The notes: generated from the letters alone by a model not told the origin. Positions 43,909 to 56,439 are shown, counted from the first letter of the stretch. The stretch: DNA of 64,000 nt from Thereva unica (GCA_949987705.1 OX465284.1:116665052-116729051); one strand, 5' to 3'. A program made the numbers and translations.

Positions 43909-45006
43909 TGGATTTTGTAATCCGCCAAATCCGCCAGGGCAGGGAATAGGCAAAGTTTTGATCTTTGGAGGAACACAATATTTTTTTTTCGTTTATGTTC
44001 AACTATGCAGCCGCAAATCCCGGTCTCAATAGTCAAACGCGGATGAATGGTGCATTACTTTGCATCATGTACAGAGAAGTGCGTTCGTAACCCCCAGCCA
44101 ACCAGCAGCTACCGCGCTCTACCCAAGTGCTCCGGTGAGATAATCCGCAGATATTCTGGATATTAATTAAGTCTTGCGGCCGACCCAATAGTGTCTTGAT
44201 TAATGGCCAATGAGTGAATTATTCGTTACTCGAAATGGGTGTGATTCTCAAGTCGATACTCATGCTGGGATGATGGATCTATTCTTGCGGAGCAGCAGCT
44301 CCTCTGCTTACCTCTGGAAAATCCTTGAATGGAATGAATCCGCAAAACAGAGATGAATCGATCGAGAGTGAAAGTATTTTTTTTTTCTTATAGTAAATGA
44401 ACAGTCTTCAGTCCTTGGGCCTCGTTTTGTTCGGTTGGAGTCAAGAAGAATACAAGATTCGTGATAATGTTTAACAATAAAGTTTTGTGGATAGTTTCAA
44501 TCTTGTCGATGTTGTAAGGCATGAAGAGTACATGGATAATAGTCATCGGACAGGTTCTGGGGGATATCATGTAATGTAGAAATCCACGATGACTTTTATG
44601 TTGTCGATGAATTCTTTCCTTCCCTTTTGGTGTGCATTGATTCCAGTTCTATTTAAATTCAATTAAATATGATGCAAGTTGAGAGAAAAGAAATTCAGTT
44701 TAACAGCCGCTGTCTTAAATGCATAATCCAAGCAAGAAGTCTGTTTCGAGGTCTTAAGACATAGGTGCAGCCCTGAATCTGCATATCAGAAATGCAACAA
44801 ATTTCTAGGCTGCAATTGGTGAAGCAATTAGGTGGTGCTGCCGATTTTGGTAGCTAATAGATTTGTCGATAGACTCATCAGTTAATTTGCAACTCCTACG
44901 TAAATATTATGAATTGTTACAGCAGAAGGCGCGGAAGCTTTGGTAAAATACAATTTTGAATGTAAAGTTTTTATTGTTCCATGTGGGTACATCTTAAGTT
45001 TCTGTT
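43909..45006. other. Upstream flank of the cuticle gene; no gene seen
   Basis: Probably holds upstream regulatory sequence. No specific site can be supported. Confidence 0.4.
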
Positions 45007-45246
45007 CTCCATGCTTCCTGTGCTTCCCATACTTCCCATGCTTCCTGTGCTTCCCGTATTTCCCATGCTTCCCGTGCTATCTTTACTACTTATGTTTTCC
45101 ATGCTTTCCGTGCTTCGTGTTTCCTGTGCTTCCCTTACTTCTTATGCTTCGCATGCTTTTCGTGCTTCACATTCTTCCTGTGCTTCCCGTACTTCCCATG
45201 CTTCCCGTGCTTCTCATGCTACCCATGTTTCCTATGCTTCCCTTCA
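45007..45246 (+). repeat. 9-bp minisatellite (ATGCTTCCC / GTGCTTCCC)
   Basis: About 26 units of 9 bp, many read as (M/V)LP codons in phase with the repeat. The proteins predicted here are repeat artefacts: hydrophobic M-L-P triplets without signal or context. Confidence 0.9.
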
Positions 45247-45299
45247 CACTTGTACCACAGGTTTGGCAGTTATTTGACCAACTATTTAATATTTGAAAC

Positions 45300-46010
45300 C
45301 ATCATGTGTAGTTTAGGAAGGTTATCAATGCTCCGACCTATAGTATGGAAGTCTGTTTTGAGTACGTAGCGCCGTGGTGTGTGATCCAGGCATTTATACA
45401 AAAAGCGAACAAGGGGTTTATATCACCAGCTCAGCAGAGCGGTTCTTTAGGATCAATGGTCTCATACTGAGTGTCATAACTCTGGCAACATCTTCTCAAC
45501 GCCCGTTTAGTAGCACCATGGTTCTTTACGGAATATAAGGCGAGTCATCCTAGATGCAGGTCTCTAGAGTACTCCACCTTCGACTGGAAAATAGCAGGTG
45601 GTATTGAGCTATCAACCATCTCAATTTCCGAGATTGGACACAGGATCATTGCTTGGCTGGGTACTCGACTTTTCATTCCCTTTAATGTATGTACCTACGT
45701 TCGGGAACCTAAGCGGGAGTCACGTTCTGTCTTCTAGCGAGCATATCCAACCCAGATCTGTATCGCTACTTTAGCTTGAAGAGCATCATCACCGAGCCTA
45801 GAGCACTTAGCATGCTACAAGAGGTGACACGACAGTAAACTGTTGGTTGTCTCCTAGTTGGACTCATACTCGACGCCATCTAAAGTTTTAGAGGCTGTCG
45901 GTGAATATCTGTAGATTAAACCTTTTCAGTATTGCAACGGTTAAGTCCTTCCTGAAGGTTAATCTAGGGGAGACATACTCAATAGTTGTCCCAACCATAC
46001 CTTCTAGTAG
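45300..46010 (+). pseudogene. Probable RT C-terminal relic
   Basis: MEVCFEYVAPWC resembles the (YIRP.LEY.S.vW) block. The end, KSFLKVNLGETYSIVVPTIP (about 45940-46000), is aligned at DNA level with 55000-55070 (AATCCTTTCTAAATGTGAAT, GTAGGGGAAGG). The evidence is thin and depends on shared decay. Confidence 0.3.
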
Positions 46011-46039
46011 CAGGTCCAAGATGATTCTCTGGATTCTGG

Positions 46040-46260
46040 ACAACAACCGCTATGGTGAGCTTTTTGGTGAGCTTGAAAGCTTTGGATGAGCTTAGAAGCT
46101 TTGGGCTAGCTTAGAAGCTTTCTGTGAGCTGAGAAGCTTTTGAATTTTATTCTGCTTCTGTGGTCAGCTTAAAAGCTAAGTCACTCTAGAGATGTCATCA
46201 ATATTCAGAATTACAATCAAAGGTCGTGGGTAAGCTTAATTTATGGGACTACTATTGCGG
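46040..46260 (+). repeat. AAGCTT-rich repeat element, copy 1
   Basis: Short direct repeats of about 20 bp (TGAGCTTAGAAGCTTTGG). The end block TTTTATTCTGCTTCTGTGGT and the word GGTCGTGGGTAAGC are kept in the same order as in copy 2 at 49790. Confidence 0.7.
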
Positions 46261-46479
46261 CACCCACCCGCCTACTGAAAAATGGCCCTTGGCGGTGGGG
46301 GACTATGATGAAACATGCCGTACGCCTGGGCCTGCTTATATATTCTGAAATAACATTTTCTGAAAGTGTCGCGAAATATACAGATGATAATGATCCCATA
46401 AAGTTAACGCAGAAGCAATAAATCCTCTAATATACACTCTATGGTCCCTAAGAAAAATGTGCCTCCTTTAGTGCTCTGT

Positions 46480-47180
46480 CATACCTTTCCGGCCGAAGTT
46501 TGTCTACACGTTCGGAACGTATCTCATTGGTTTTGAATAACCCCTTCAACTATCGCCTACTAGTAACTATTTCTATTCTCTCCAAAGTACCTCGAAGTTG
46601 TCGAATATAACGAGTACGCCATTTCAAACGGTGTTCCTCAGGGTTCAATTCTATCACCCATTCTATTCCTAATTTTTTTAAACGACATTCTCACAATCCC
46701 AACTGATCCAATTCATAGCTGTGCCGATGGTGGTACTCTGGGTATGCTTATACTTTAAAATAATGTACGCCAAACACGTTTCAAACTTGTCTTAATGATT
46801 GACAATGCATGTCCAACTAAATCAATAGGGATAGGCGTGTGTTCCAACAAAAGCTGCCCTATTAGCTTTTAAAATCCTAGGCTCTGAGATAAGATGGCCA
46901 AATATTCCAAATTTCCCAGCATGACACACAATACAGACGGCTTTTAAGAGATGCAAGTTCGTCCTACAGCCTGCAACTCTGTATGCATTCTACAAATCCT
47001 ACATTTAGGCCTGTCTTGAGTAAGCCTCGTGTAATTGGACTGGTGCCAGTAAAACCGCTTAAACGGATTTTCACAGGTGCTCATATACATATTGAACCAC
47101 TACTGGAATGTAGCTTCTTCAGCAGTAAATTATCACTAGTTCAATAAAGTCACTCACTGCCATACGGTCTAGTAGTTCGT
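46480..47180 (+). pseudogene. Degenerate non-LTR reverse transcriptase relic
   Basis: NPFNYRLLVTISILSKVP corresponds to (PSNYRPIAI.SLLSKV.ER). AISNGVPQGSILSPILFLIF and LNDILTIPTDPIHSCADGGT carry the GVPQGSxLSP and (Y)ADD blocks. The second active-site aspartate has become glycine (CADG). GLVPVKPLKRIFTGAHI and later words match the block after the core. Stops interrupt it. Same group as the relic at 535-960. Confidence 0.75.
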
Positions 47181-47819
47181 TCATGAATAGAACAATTCAA
47201 TCCTTCGGTAGCCCACCTACCATCCAGGATCTATCGTCCTCCCATCCTGATCGAAAAATAAGATTCTCTGAAATATGGTCAACTATTTGTTTGAAAATAG
47301 CTTTCTTTGGAAAAAACACGATAACGAAAAGTTCCATTTATATGTTCAAAGCCTTCCGCATTATTCGTTTAGAAGTACATATATAAGAAAATTCTGTTCC
47401 AACTCCTTGATGATGACAATTTCACATTTTATTGCTTTCCTTCCAAAATTCTTTTCCTTACAATAAATAAAACATTTCTGAAATGTCCCGAAAAACACTT
47501 CTTCACTTCAAAAGGAAATACTTTCAATGAAATCAGCCCTGACAAATCACAATCGGAGAAGCGCCATCATCCATGCAAAGTGTTTCAAAGAATCTCATCC
47601 CTTTGCCGAATGTTTCAATGCGCCTCAGTAGAAGGATGTTCATATCTCTTAAAACCCGTGCCCCAATTCCGTCCTTTTGAAACTTCGCTTCCAGCTGCAA
47701 CCACCAGTCCGTCCAGTCGCACACCACGAACTTTTAATAGGCCGCATTTTATCTGTAATTTGTGGTGTACGACAATTTTCTCGTCAACACGGCAATAAAT
47801 CTCGCCAAAGTTCGCCCAT
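47181..47819. other. No gene seen
   Basis: Short open frames only. Confidence 0.45.
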
Positions 47820-48460
47820 TTTCGTTGGGAGTTTGGTCTGACACCGTCGAGTTTGAGCCGCTTAAGCCTTTGAAAGTTGATTCATGCCATTTAAGCCGCA
47901 CTATCGAAGCTCGGGTCTTATTAATCGCAGCACTCCAGAACCACTTATCAACATGGCAATCAGACCTGCGCGCGCATTAATCCGCTCCGGCAGTATTCAA
48001 ATGGGTCTTGGCAGTCCTAAATTCGCCCGTTCGCAAGAACCTCGTGATATAGGCGTAGCCCCGGCCTAGTGTTATTTAAGCCACAAGCGCAATCGCAGTA
48101 GCCTTGCACTGCCGATGTTCCCAGGGCGACCGAATCGCCCCTGCGCTAGTGCCGCGACGCTGCTGCGAATCCGCTTTTCACGATCCCCCCAAACAATGCC
48201 GGGCATGGTTCTCGCTTGTGGCTGGAACTGGAAATTACCAAGTCGAGTTCCAATTTCGATCGATCGTGGCCCCGCGGCTGCGCATTCTCTCGTGGGACGG
48301 CGCACCTAGCCGCGGATTATATCATAGAGCTCAAGTCCCTCTCTGGGGACCTGGCCAGACCATATTTCGTTCATGATTGACTCCGTAGGCACGAGATTGC
48401 TGCCAGCACTGGTCCCGGGGTGTAAAGGTTATATGTGGCGCGGCCCCAGTACTCCACATC
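47820..48460. other. GC- and CpG-rich island of unknown nature
   Basis: G+C is far above the flanks: 40 of 60 bases at 48121-48180 by count. CpG is frequent (GCCGCGACGC, CGCGCGC, GATCGATCG). Several frames stay open on both strands for 60-90 codons at 48072-48376, as expected for any GC-rich DNA. No product is recognised. It could be a fragment of a different repeat, a transferred piece, or a CpG-rich exon or promoter. Confidence 0.5.
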
Positions 48461-49189
48461 TACCGTAGGCGGTCAATTTTCCGAAAGATACCTGAGCGGA
48501 GTGATTCTCGAACATGGGGGCCTTCAGATGGAATTATTTATGAAGATTTAACAGATACCGAGATACTCGCGAAAAACTTATGCAACACGACGGCAACGGC
48601 TACAGGCCACGCGAAAATTTCTGTTAATGCGAAAATAAATTTTTCACAGTTAATAACTTTTGCGCGAAATTGTTTGTTTTCCCGGAGAAAGGGGGAGAGA
48701 AGCCCTTATGGGGATTGACACAACCACACCTGCATTATTTACCTTTGTTCGAATGGGCCTCAGCCAGACGGAGACGAAATCTTGGGTGGGAGCGCGTTTC
48801 CTTTTCCCAGGTTGATCTGGGTGGGAAATTATTATTTATGAGGAAAGTGTGAAACGCGCTTCGATACACTTGAAAATGGTGAAAATTCTTTTGGGCGATT
48901 GAACTGGAAGGCGAAGGGTTCATGCCTATTGAATCGATTCAGTTCGGCTTGGAGAGAGATTTTCACGGCATGTTTTTTTCGCCTTGACGAAAATTGAAAT
49001 TTTTAACTTTAATGTGGAATTTTTCAAGTTTAAGAAAATCCTTCAGTCTAATAAGAAAAACGGTTTCAGTATTTTTAAATTAAAAGCAACTTAGAATTGA
49101 ACTCCAAGTTGTTTAATAGAACGGTATAGATCTACTTGCAATTTCATTCATTATCAAGAGTATTGCTCACTATCCAGCTCCTTGTCATT
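48461..49189. other. No gene seen
   Basis: AT-rich with short open frames only. Confidence 0.45.
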
Positions 49190-49375
49190 TACCCCGTTTA
49201 GGACTAGGTTAAACCCAGCTTCAACCTAGGTTCAAACCAGTTTTTAACGGCAGTCAAGTAGAAGCTGTGTTGGGTTAATGTATCTAAAGGTTATGTGAGT
49301 TCTGATATGATGTGAGTTCAACTCTATTTCAACCCAGATTGCTGTTCGTACCGGAGAGATTGCTGTTCGTACATT
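49190..49375 (-). repeat. Dispersed repeat rich in GGGTTGAA, copy 2
   Basis: Inverted relative to 8387-8552. CCGTTTAGGACTAGGTTAAA and CCCAGCTTCAACC match that copy's right end. Followed by a 17-bp direct duplication of GATTGCTGTTCGTAC at 49340-49375. Confidence 0.45.
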
Positions 49376-49789
49376 TGCTGACAGGGAAATCGAGCGGGTG
49401 AGATGACCCCAAATATACTGGAAACGAAAGATTTGCCAGAAGGAAATGATCAGAAGGCCAGAAGGCTACTCATGAGGAGAAGATCCATTGTCATTTTTCA
49501 ACTGCTAGAATCATAAATCTTGTCAAAATTTAACCCTGTTGATATCGTGTTCAGGTCATGATCAAGTTGTGTCAGTTTTAAAACTACTCGTCCTCGATCA
49601 TAACCACAGCTGATGCTTCAATACAGAACCACGCACATTCACCTCTCTACAACTATACCTATTTCATTTAAAAGTAAACGATTCAACCCAGAATAGCACA
49701 ACCTCAAATGGTTCAAGTTAGTAGTCTAGCTTTAGCAGTCCAGAATCACTTGTTGGTTTGTATCTTCGCAAAAGCTTTTTTGGTTGTCT

Positions 49790-50130
49790 TGGATGTGAGC
49801 TTTATTCTGGGCATCAACCTTTGCGGTGAAACTTTAGGAGAGCTTAGAAGCTTTTGGTGAGCTTAAAAGCTTTGGTTGAGCTTAGATTCTTTGTGTGAGC
49901 TTAGAAGCTTTGCGTGAGTTTAGAAGCTTTTCGTGAGCTTTGTGATTTTGTTCTGTTTCTGAGGTGAGTTTTCAAGCTTTGGATGAACTAGAGAAGTCGC
50001 CACTACTTTATTATTTTGGATAACAACCAGATGTCGTGGGCGAACATTAAAATTCGGGAGTGGCTAGTTTCTAAGTTCTGGAGCTCACCCAAAAGCTCAC
50101 AATAAAGGTGGTTGTCCAGACCAGAACCTG
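49790..50130 (+). repeat. AAGCTT-rich repeat element, copy 2
   Basis: Tandem units TGAGCTTAGAAGCTTTGxG (49845-49945), then GATTTTGTTCTGTTTCTGAG, AGATGTCGTGGGCGAAC and finally AGCTCACCCAAAAGCTCACA with GGTTGTCCAGACCAGAACC. The last part is an inverted match to the left edge of copy 1 (46025-46070), so the element has inverted ends around an internal minisatellite. Confidence 0.65.
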
Positions 50131-52499
50131 TAAAAACAGAGCCAGAGCCCGAGAGCCCACAAGGGTGCCCCAATCGATAGTACCTCGCACATCAAGGTCC
50201 TGAACCGATCATCAAGGTACCCTACGACCATTTTTAGTTGATATCGGTTTAAAACCCCATCCCATTTATTTCAAGGTTAGGTGAAGATCATTGAAGCATT
50301 CACCGAAATCTGTACTTCCAGGAACATAAATGGCTCTCTACCATCAATATCCGTATTTGGGAGAAGGAGCTAGTGCCTCAATACTGGGTCAAGCAACAAG
50401 GACTACAATAGACACAATCGATAACGTCATGCTAGAGATGTTGATGTCAGTGAAGAGTCAACAGATTAGAATAATTCTGTGACTCTTACCTTTCTTGTCC
50501 TATTGCCATCTTAAGAAGCTTCGACTATCCAATTGCACAAGCTATTGGTTCTGTCTAATCACTGCTGACGCTTTGGAGCACTTACTGTGGTGTTACACAG
50601 CGACTGAGACGATGTATGCTTAAATGCCTTGGCTACTACTGCCTGATGGATGCATAAAATAGACCCAAATGTATATTTAAACTCGATCTCATCCTCTTTA
50701 GCAGCTGCTTCTAAAGCTTAGTTTAATTTATTTTCACAAAAATGCTTGAAATCTCATGACCTATGCTTCTCTCGAGGGCATCAATAGGATTATCCTAAAA
50801 AATTAATCAAATCCCTTTCTTGGCGTCGGTGACTTGGTATTATACTACCATATCAGAGGGTAGAAGTTCGCTGCGGTGTTTCGGTTTCCAGTACTAGATG
50901 AGATTCCTTCTTACGTTTCTACCACCTCCAGCACGCATAGGGGAAAAAGCCATCTCTGAGGCCATGTGCAGTGCAATCTCGTGTTGTCTTTATTATTCCA
51001 CTTCAACAAACAGGATTCTTCTTCCACGAAAACAGACACAATTTCAAAATCATAAATATTACGACATTTCGTTTACAGAACTCATATTGCATTACCTAGC
51101 CTAACTACCATGGCAACCTGTTATCATCAGTCCTTCCAGCAAAACCCTTTATTTACTCTTCTCTATCGCAAGGAATTCTTCAAACTTTCCTTCTAGTGAC
51201 TTCAAAAACACACAAACAAAAAAACAAACATCCAGCAAAAACCCTCCCATTCCTGTACAACATACCATCATCAGCGTCCCACCTGACCTTCATCATCATA
51301 TTCCGTACATTGCCCTGTCCTTAACCGCAACACAATACCCAAGACAATGTCTTCGGCAAACATTGTTTGTCGCAATTTAAAGAAGGAAAAAGGGACGAAA
51401 AGGATCCGTTCTTACATCAATGCTCGCCCATATTTGTCAATGAAGCCCACAAACCAAAAAACAAACATATTCCACATGTTTACCGCATCGACTCTGGTCA
51501 AATTATCCTTCGGAGACACGCACCGCTCCACCTACCTCCACGGGCAAAGAAGTCCTGTTTGCAGGATTCACTTAGATACTCGCAAGAAGGATGGCGAAAA
51601 AATATTTGCATTCAACAATCTCCACGTGCGCACACGATAACGTTTATTCGAGCAATTTGGGCTCGTACATCCTGCATCCTTCTTCGACGATTTTTTTGTT
51701 GTTGTGTAAAAGCATTGTACGCGCATTTTAAGGACATGTTGTCCTTGGCAATTACTCGCATATTTTTAGCTGGCTCTTATGGCTGAGATAATCTTGAAAT
51801 ACTGTTTCTGTTCTGGCAGCAGTTATGGAGGAGGCTAAACACACGCACACACACACAGCGCTTCTTTTTTTGGGATAAACATTAAACATTGCGTGGTGAA
51901 CATCCTGAAATATCCTGTGGCTTTAGCATGCACGTGCCGAAGGGCTGTTTATGCCGATGCGACCAAGCATGTCAGGATCTATGCCATCAGATGGGATGCT
52001 CATGTGGAAATCGTAATTGACTGTATGTGGCTGTTGCTGTCGTCCTTGCTTCCATCTTGAATTTTTTCGATGAATTTTAAGGATTTATTACTCCGTATTA
52101 AGCGTTTTAGTTTCGCTTGCCTTGTAAGGAACGTGTCCTTGCAGATGATTGTCGTAATATCTCGAATAAATAGAAGTGGAGCATTCCTGGAACTGGAACC
52201 AACGAAAAGCTACTGAGGCCTGCAATTTTTTTTGTGGTAGTTCTAAGCTCCGGAATCATCTTTCGTTGTACCAGTCCGTATCATTGTGGTCATGCCATGG
52301 ACGCCCCGAATAACAAGACCGTCCTTCTCGCTATGCCAGAACAATGACTGACAACAAGAATGACAACTCGTCCACCTTGAAGTACAGTCATTCGCCCATC
52401 CGATCTTCCATAGACTGTCAGTATAGCGATTGAGCCTCACCAGACCAGGTGTGGACTCCCCTGATCTGATTGTGTAGGGTCCTCTTCACCGATACCCTC
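50131..52499. other. No gene seen
   Basis: Several open frames of 60-140 codons at 50898-51786 show no domain, signal peptide or splice context that I can support. A (CA)n run lies at 51840-51857. Confidence 0.45.
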
Positions 52500-53390
52500 G
52501 TGTGTATTTGTATTTATTTATTGGGTAGAGTACACAGGAAAACAATCTTTTAGAGTACACTATAAATGGTAAATTCTTACCACTAGCTTAAGATAAGGGA
52601 GTGAAGAATTGCAGAGAAATAGGGAAAGACGAGAGAGATAGGTAGAATAAGGAGAGTAGACTAGTAGTATAGGAGAAAGTACTAGAGTGCAACTGGAAGA
52701 GAAGAGAGAAAACTGCTTTCTGAAAGTCGTGGCTGTGCTGATTTTCTGGAAGGATAGAGGAAGTCTACTCCAAAGTCGAATCGCTTGCACAAAGAAGGAA
52801 CGACTACCGACCCAGGCACGATGAACAGGGATGAGAAACTTGAATCATCTCAAGGGCTGCAAGGACATAGCAGATCAGTGAACAGCGACAGTGGTGAGTA
52901 ATAGGTTCAGCAATTATGGGAGACAACATTTTGAGAAAACGTGGAGAAACACCATCAAAGCCGATACTGTGTGAGAAGATAGACAGAAGAGACAGCGGAA
53001 CTAAAATCCATCGGGACTGAGCGAGTCAGATGAGGGCGAATCAGAGAACGAGCGGCGATCATTACTCATGGGGGAGAGGATGAATGATGAGTTGAGCAGC
53101 TCAACATCAACATAAAAGGCTCAGATAAAGAAGGATGAACACCAAGCCAGCGAATGTCAGACCAAAGTCGTTTCGAATCTAAGTCAGCCTACGAGCATAT
53201 AGCTCACGTTTAGCAGCTTTGACTTTGAGGTTGATGGGATTACGAAGCACTTCGTATCAGATCCCGGATCTCGCTTGAGAACCATGGACAACGAGAAGAA
53301 GTTTTGAATCTACGCATAACTAGCGGTACACATTGGTCATACAGTGACTGATTGAGGAAGGAGAAGATAGCGACGAAGAAGAAGAATTCT
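52500..53390 (-). pseudogene. Non-LTR retrotransposon relic with central RT deletion
   Basis: Reading downward on the minus strand: KVKAAKRELYARRL and a W-S-D-I-R-W-L-like block (about 53230-53130), then GVSPRFLKMLSPIIAEP (about 52960-52910, the start of the RT palm). Next, after a jump, come FLIPVHRAWVGSRSFF and VQAIRLWSRLPLSFQ (52840-52740), the C-terminal block. The catalytic middle is missing. The 3' UTR ends at CCAATAAATAAATACAAATA near 52500, which looks like a short-repeat tail. Confidence 0.75.
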
Positions 53391-54517
53391 CAGCAGGGGA
53401 ACACTGCCATAAATAGAGTGAGGCTATATTGAACGCAGTCGATTGCACAAAATATATTACGTTACAAAATGTATTTAACGTTGATTTCCGTTAACTATAA
53501 AATAGAACGTAACTTTTTCCATAATACCCAATTTTATTGCAATTTTAAAAAGCACCCTTTCAAGCCTAGTTGGAGCTCCTTAGCAACACAAACACAAAAT
53601 TAAAATAAATGACCCGCAAAAACAAAATCCTTGAACCTTTATTCCCCATCGAGGTCTGTCTGAGCATAAAAACCATTGAACCTAGACTCTATTCATAAGC
53701 AATTCTTCATTTCCAGCGAAGGAACAACCCGAAAAAGTCCTTAAAGGAAAAAATGGTCGACATATGTCCTTTCATAAGACCCCCAATTCCGTTGATGCCG
53801 CCAGGATCCTCGTACCGTGGCAAACTTTCAAAAATCGAATCAACCCTAAGGATTTCTTGTTAATGGCTTTCGACGGTTTTCTTTTGGACCGATAGATGGG
53901 GGAGGGAAGGGGTAGGGGAAAGTTTTCGGTAATTAATTTCCACTCAATCTGAATCAATTGGTTGATAGCATGGATTTCAAATGGAAGAAGAAAGCCACTG
54001 TGAAGTCCAAGTTTGGGAATCAATTAGCTTGTGTTGTGTTGTTGATGGTTCGGGTTGGGAAGCCTTTTCTACTTGGTGAGTGCAGGACATTTAATGCGAT
54101 GTATTCACTACAGGGCAAGTGAATGGTTGTACTTGTAGTGGAGAATGTATTGGGGTTTATGCGAGTGTCAAATGACGAAGTGAGGTTGGTATTTTGTGGC
54201 TTGGTGGAGATATGGGAAAGGGTAAGACATACGTAGATTGCAGGAACTAAGAGAAATCTGGTCGGAACTGAAAGTATTTGCACTAAATCGACTTTGTTCG
54301 AGGATGAATGCTTCGATACTTCATCAGACCTACCATTACCCCGACCTTAGGGTCTAATTTGTGCCCGGATTTGGCAGAGAAGGAATGTTTATCTAATGTT
54401 TGTTCTTTTGCAGTTACGTAGATGTTGTGGGGGATACCCAGCTTGGCAGTGAGAAATGCAGTTAAGAGGTTCATTGTTCTTCCGTTATTGGAAGTAGATC
54501 AAGTCACCCTAGAGATG
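53391..54517. other. No gene seen
   Basis: Short open frames only. GACGAAGAAGAAG at 53373-53385 is just upstream and may be another retrotransposon tail. Confidence 0.4.
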
Positions 54518-54751
54518 TAGGGGCGGGGCTTTCATAGGTGCTAATGGTGCACTTGCACCGGGCGCAATTTTATGAGGGCGCAATTTCAGAAAATCTTTAA
54601 AAAAAAATAAAAAAAGTGTTCCTGTGTTTGTATTTTCATCTATTACAGGAATTGTGTGTTTTTCCACTTTCCTTCATTGCGATCAAAAAATATCGAACTG
54701 ATGGGGCGCAACATGGCATACAGCACCGGGCGCAAAAACCCTAAGCGTCAG
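54518..54751 (+). mobile_element. hAT-like MITE, copy C
   Basis: The left end TTTCATAGGTGCTAATGGTG plus CACTTGCACCGGGCGCAATT and the right end GGGGCGCAACATGGCATAC plus GCACCGGGCGCAAAAACC match the two ends of copy B. The interior is shortened to about 130 bp. A target duplication was not clear. Confidence 0.75.
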
Positions 54752-54789
54752 CCATGGGTCCCCAGTAGGTTAGCAAAAATATGAGTTTG

Positions 54790-55080
54790 ACCTCGCCTCT
54801 TGGGCTGCTAGCCATCTCAATCTAGTTCTGGAGAGGGGCCGTCTGTTAGACTAAATAGTCTGATTTCTCGTTTTCTTTATAGTATACCCCGACCTCAGCC
54901 GTCGTGTTGTGCCTTCTACCACGGCTCTAGAGCGTTTACCGGAAGGTGTCAAAGAAGTAAACCCAGTGTGGCACCCTCTTCTACAGGATATATTCCATGT
55001 CGAAATCCTTTCTAAATGTGAATGTAGGGGAAGGTAGTCTATGGTTGCGTCAACCACACCCTTGGTCGTATAACCATAAC
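54790..55080 (+). pseudogene. Possible RT C-terminal relic
   Basis: ALERLPEGVKEVNPVWHPLL and the segment around 55000-55070 align in order with 45930-46010. Too decayed to place. Confidence 0.3.
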
Positions 55081-56439
55081 TGATCTACCAGTTTCTAACC
55101 AAATGAAAACTACTTCGTATTGCATTATATCTGCCTAACAAACAACAAATAACATCGGCATGATTCCCTTTATTGAGATAAATCCCTCAGAACCCATACA
55201 GCCCGAAAATTGTATCCAACCCGAATAGCAGCGAGTTAAGCGCTTCATTACACCCAAATTACACCGAATGTCATACAGCACAGCGTTTCCACTCGGAGGA
55301 TAAATAAAGATAAATATTCCAATTTAAAGTAGCCAAAATGATGATGGCCATAACCGAAGATGGGATAACAACAGGACCACAGCCGAGGCCCGGCGGCCGC
55401 ACCGTCTGGGAGCTGCTGGAGGATCGCTCTCAAGTGGGCCATAACCTCAAAATATAGGACGAGCTGATGCATAGGTGCGTGAAGGGAGCCAGTCACCAGG
55501 TCGTTTGCGATTCATAACATCAAAATGCTTAAAGTACCGGAAAATATTTTTTTATTTCATTTCTGTTGTAGCCGAAAGGATGCCGCCAGTCGCACAAGGA
55601 CTAATAAGGAGTCTCGTAGGCATTCGGCGGAGGTAATACGTGTGCTCCGTTTGCACATTGAAGAAGGAAATTCGGTTGATTGGGTAAAACAATTTGGGCC
55701 CTTTCTATTATGATAATATAGCATTTGGGACGGCGTGCTACAGGCTCATGCTGACGATTCGAGGGCTGCCGTGTTCATTAATGTGAAGAGTTGGGTTCTG
55801 AACAGATTAACAATTCACATTTCGACACGAGCGTGCATTCGAAATGAAATTTTCATGGGGTTATCATATGGAGTTTTGATGTGATCCGAGGCGTTCTTTA
55901 GCCGGGGTTCAAGTGAGTTCAGAAAGGGTTCATGTGCGCTTAAAACCGGTTCAAATGGGTTCAAATATGTTTAAGTGATTTTGATGGGAATTGGACTTTT
56001 CTATTCTAGGAGATGATATTAACAAATTTTTATGTGAGGAACTGTGCAGATGTGGAAGAAGATCTGGTTAAGTAAGAGTGATGGAAGTGGTTCAAAACCA
56101 TAGCAGTGAGTGAAAGGTAAAAATAATGTTGTATAGCAGCTTTTATGATATTGAATTTTAGGTAAGCAAATTGTATGAAGAACTCTCTGTCAAAATCTAT
56201 AGGCCATACCTGGTTCTGAAAGCACGAGTTTTTTTGGGGAAGTGAGCGGAATGTAGAAAGGAAGACGAACGCTCTGGATCCTCATATCCTCTAGTTAAAG
56301 CCTTTTTATTATCAGTTAAACATGCAACGACACACGACTCAATTACGATAAATAAATGATAAATTGGTTCGAGCCTTAGAGCTTTCTGCCCCTGAATTAT
56401 CAGAAAGCTTTCAAAAAAGCTTTTGTTGATACGTCTAAT
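55081..56439. other. No gene seen
   Basis: Contains GGTTCAAGTGAGTTCA-like words at 55905-55965. No coding content was recognised. Confidence 0.45.

Noticed and set aside
44940..45296. Hydrophobic MLPVLP-repeat protein
   Set aside because: Produced by the 9-bp repeat. The frame is open only because the unit is a multiple of three.
47820..48460. Ribosomal RNA gene fragment
   Set aside because: The GC-rich stretch suggested rRNA, but no segment matches 18S or 28S landmarks that I know.
50898..51786. Open frames of 68-139 codons
   Set aside because: No recognisable domain, signal peptide or splice context. They overlap each other in different frames.
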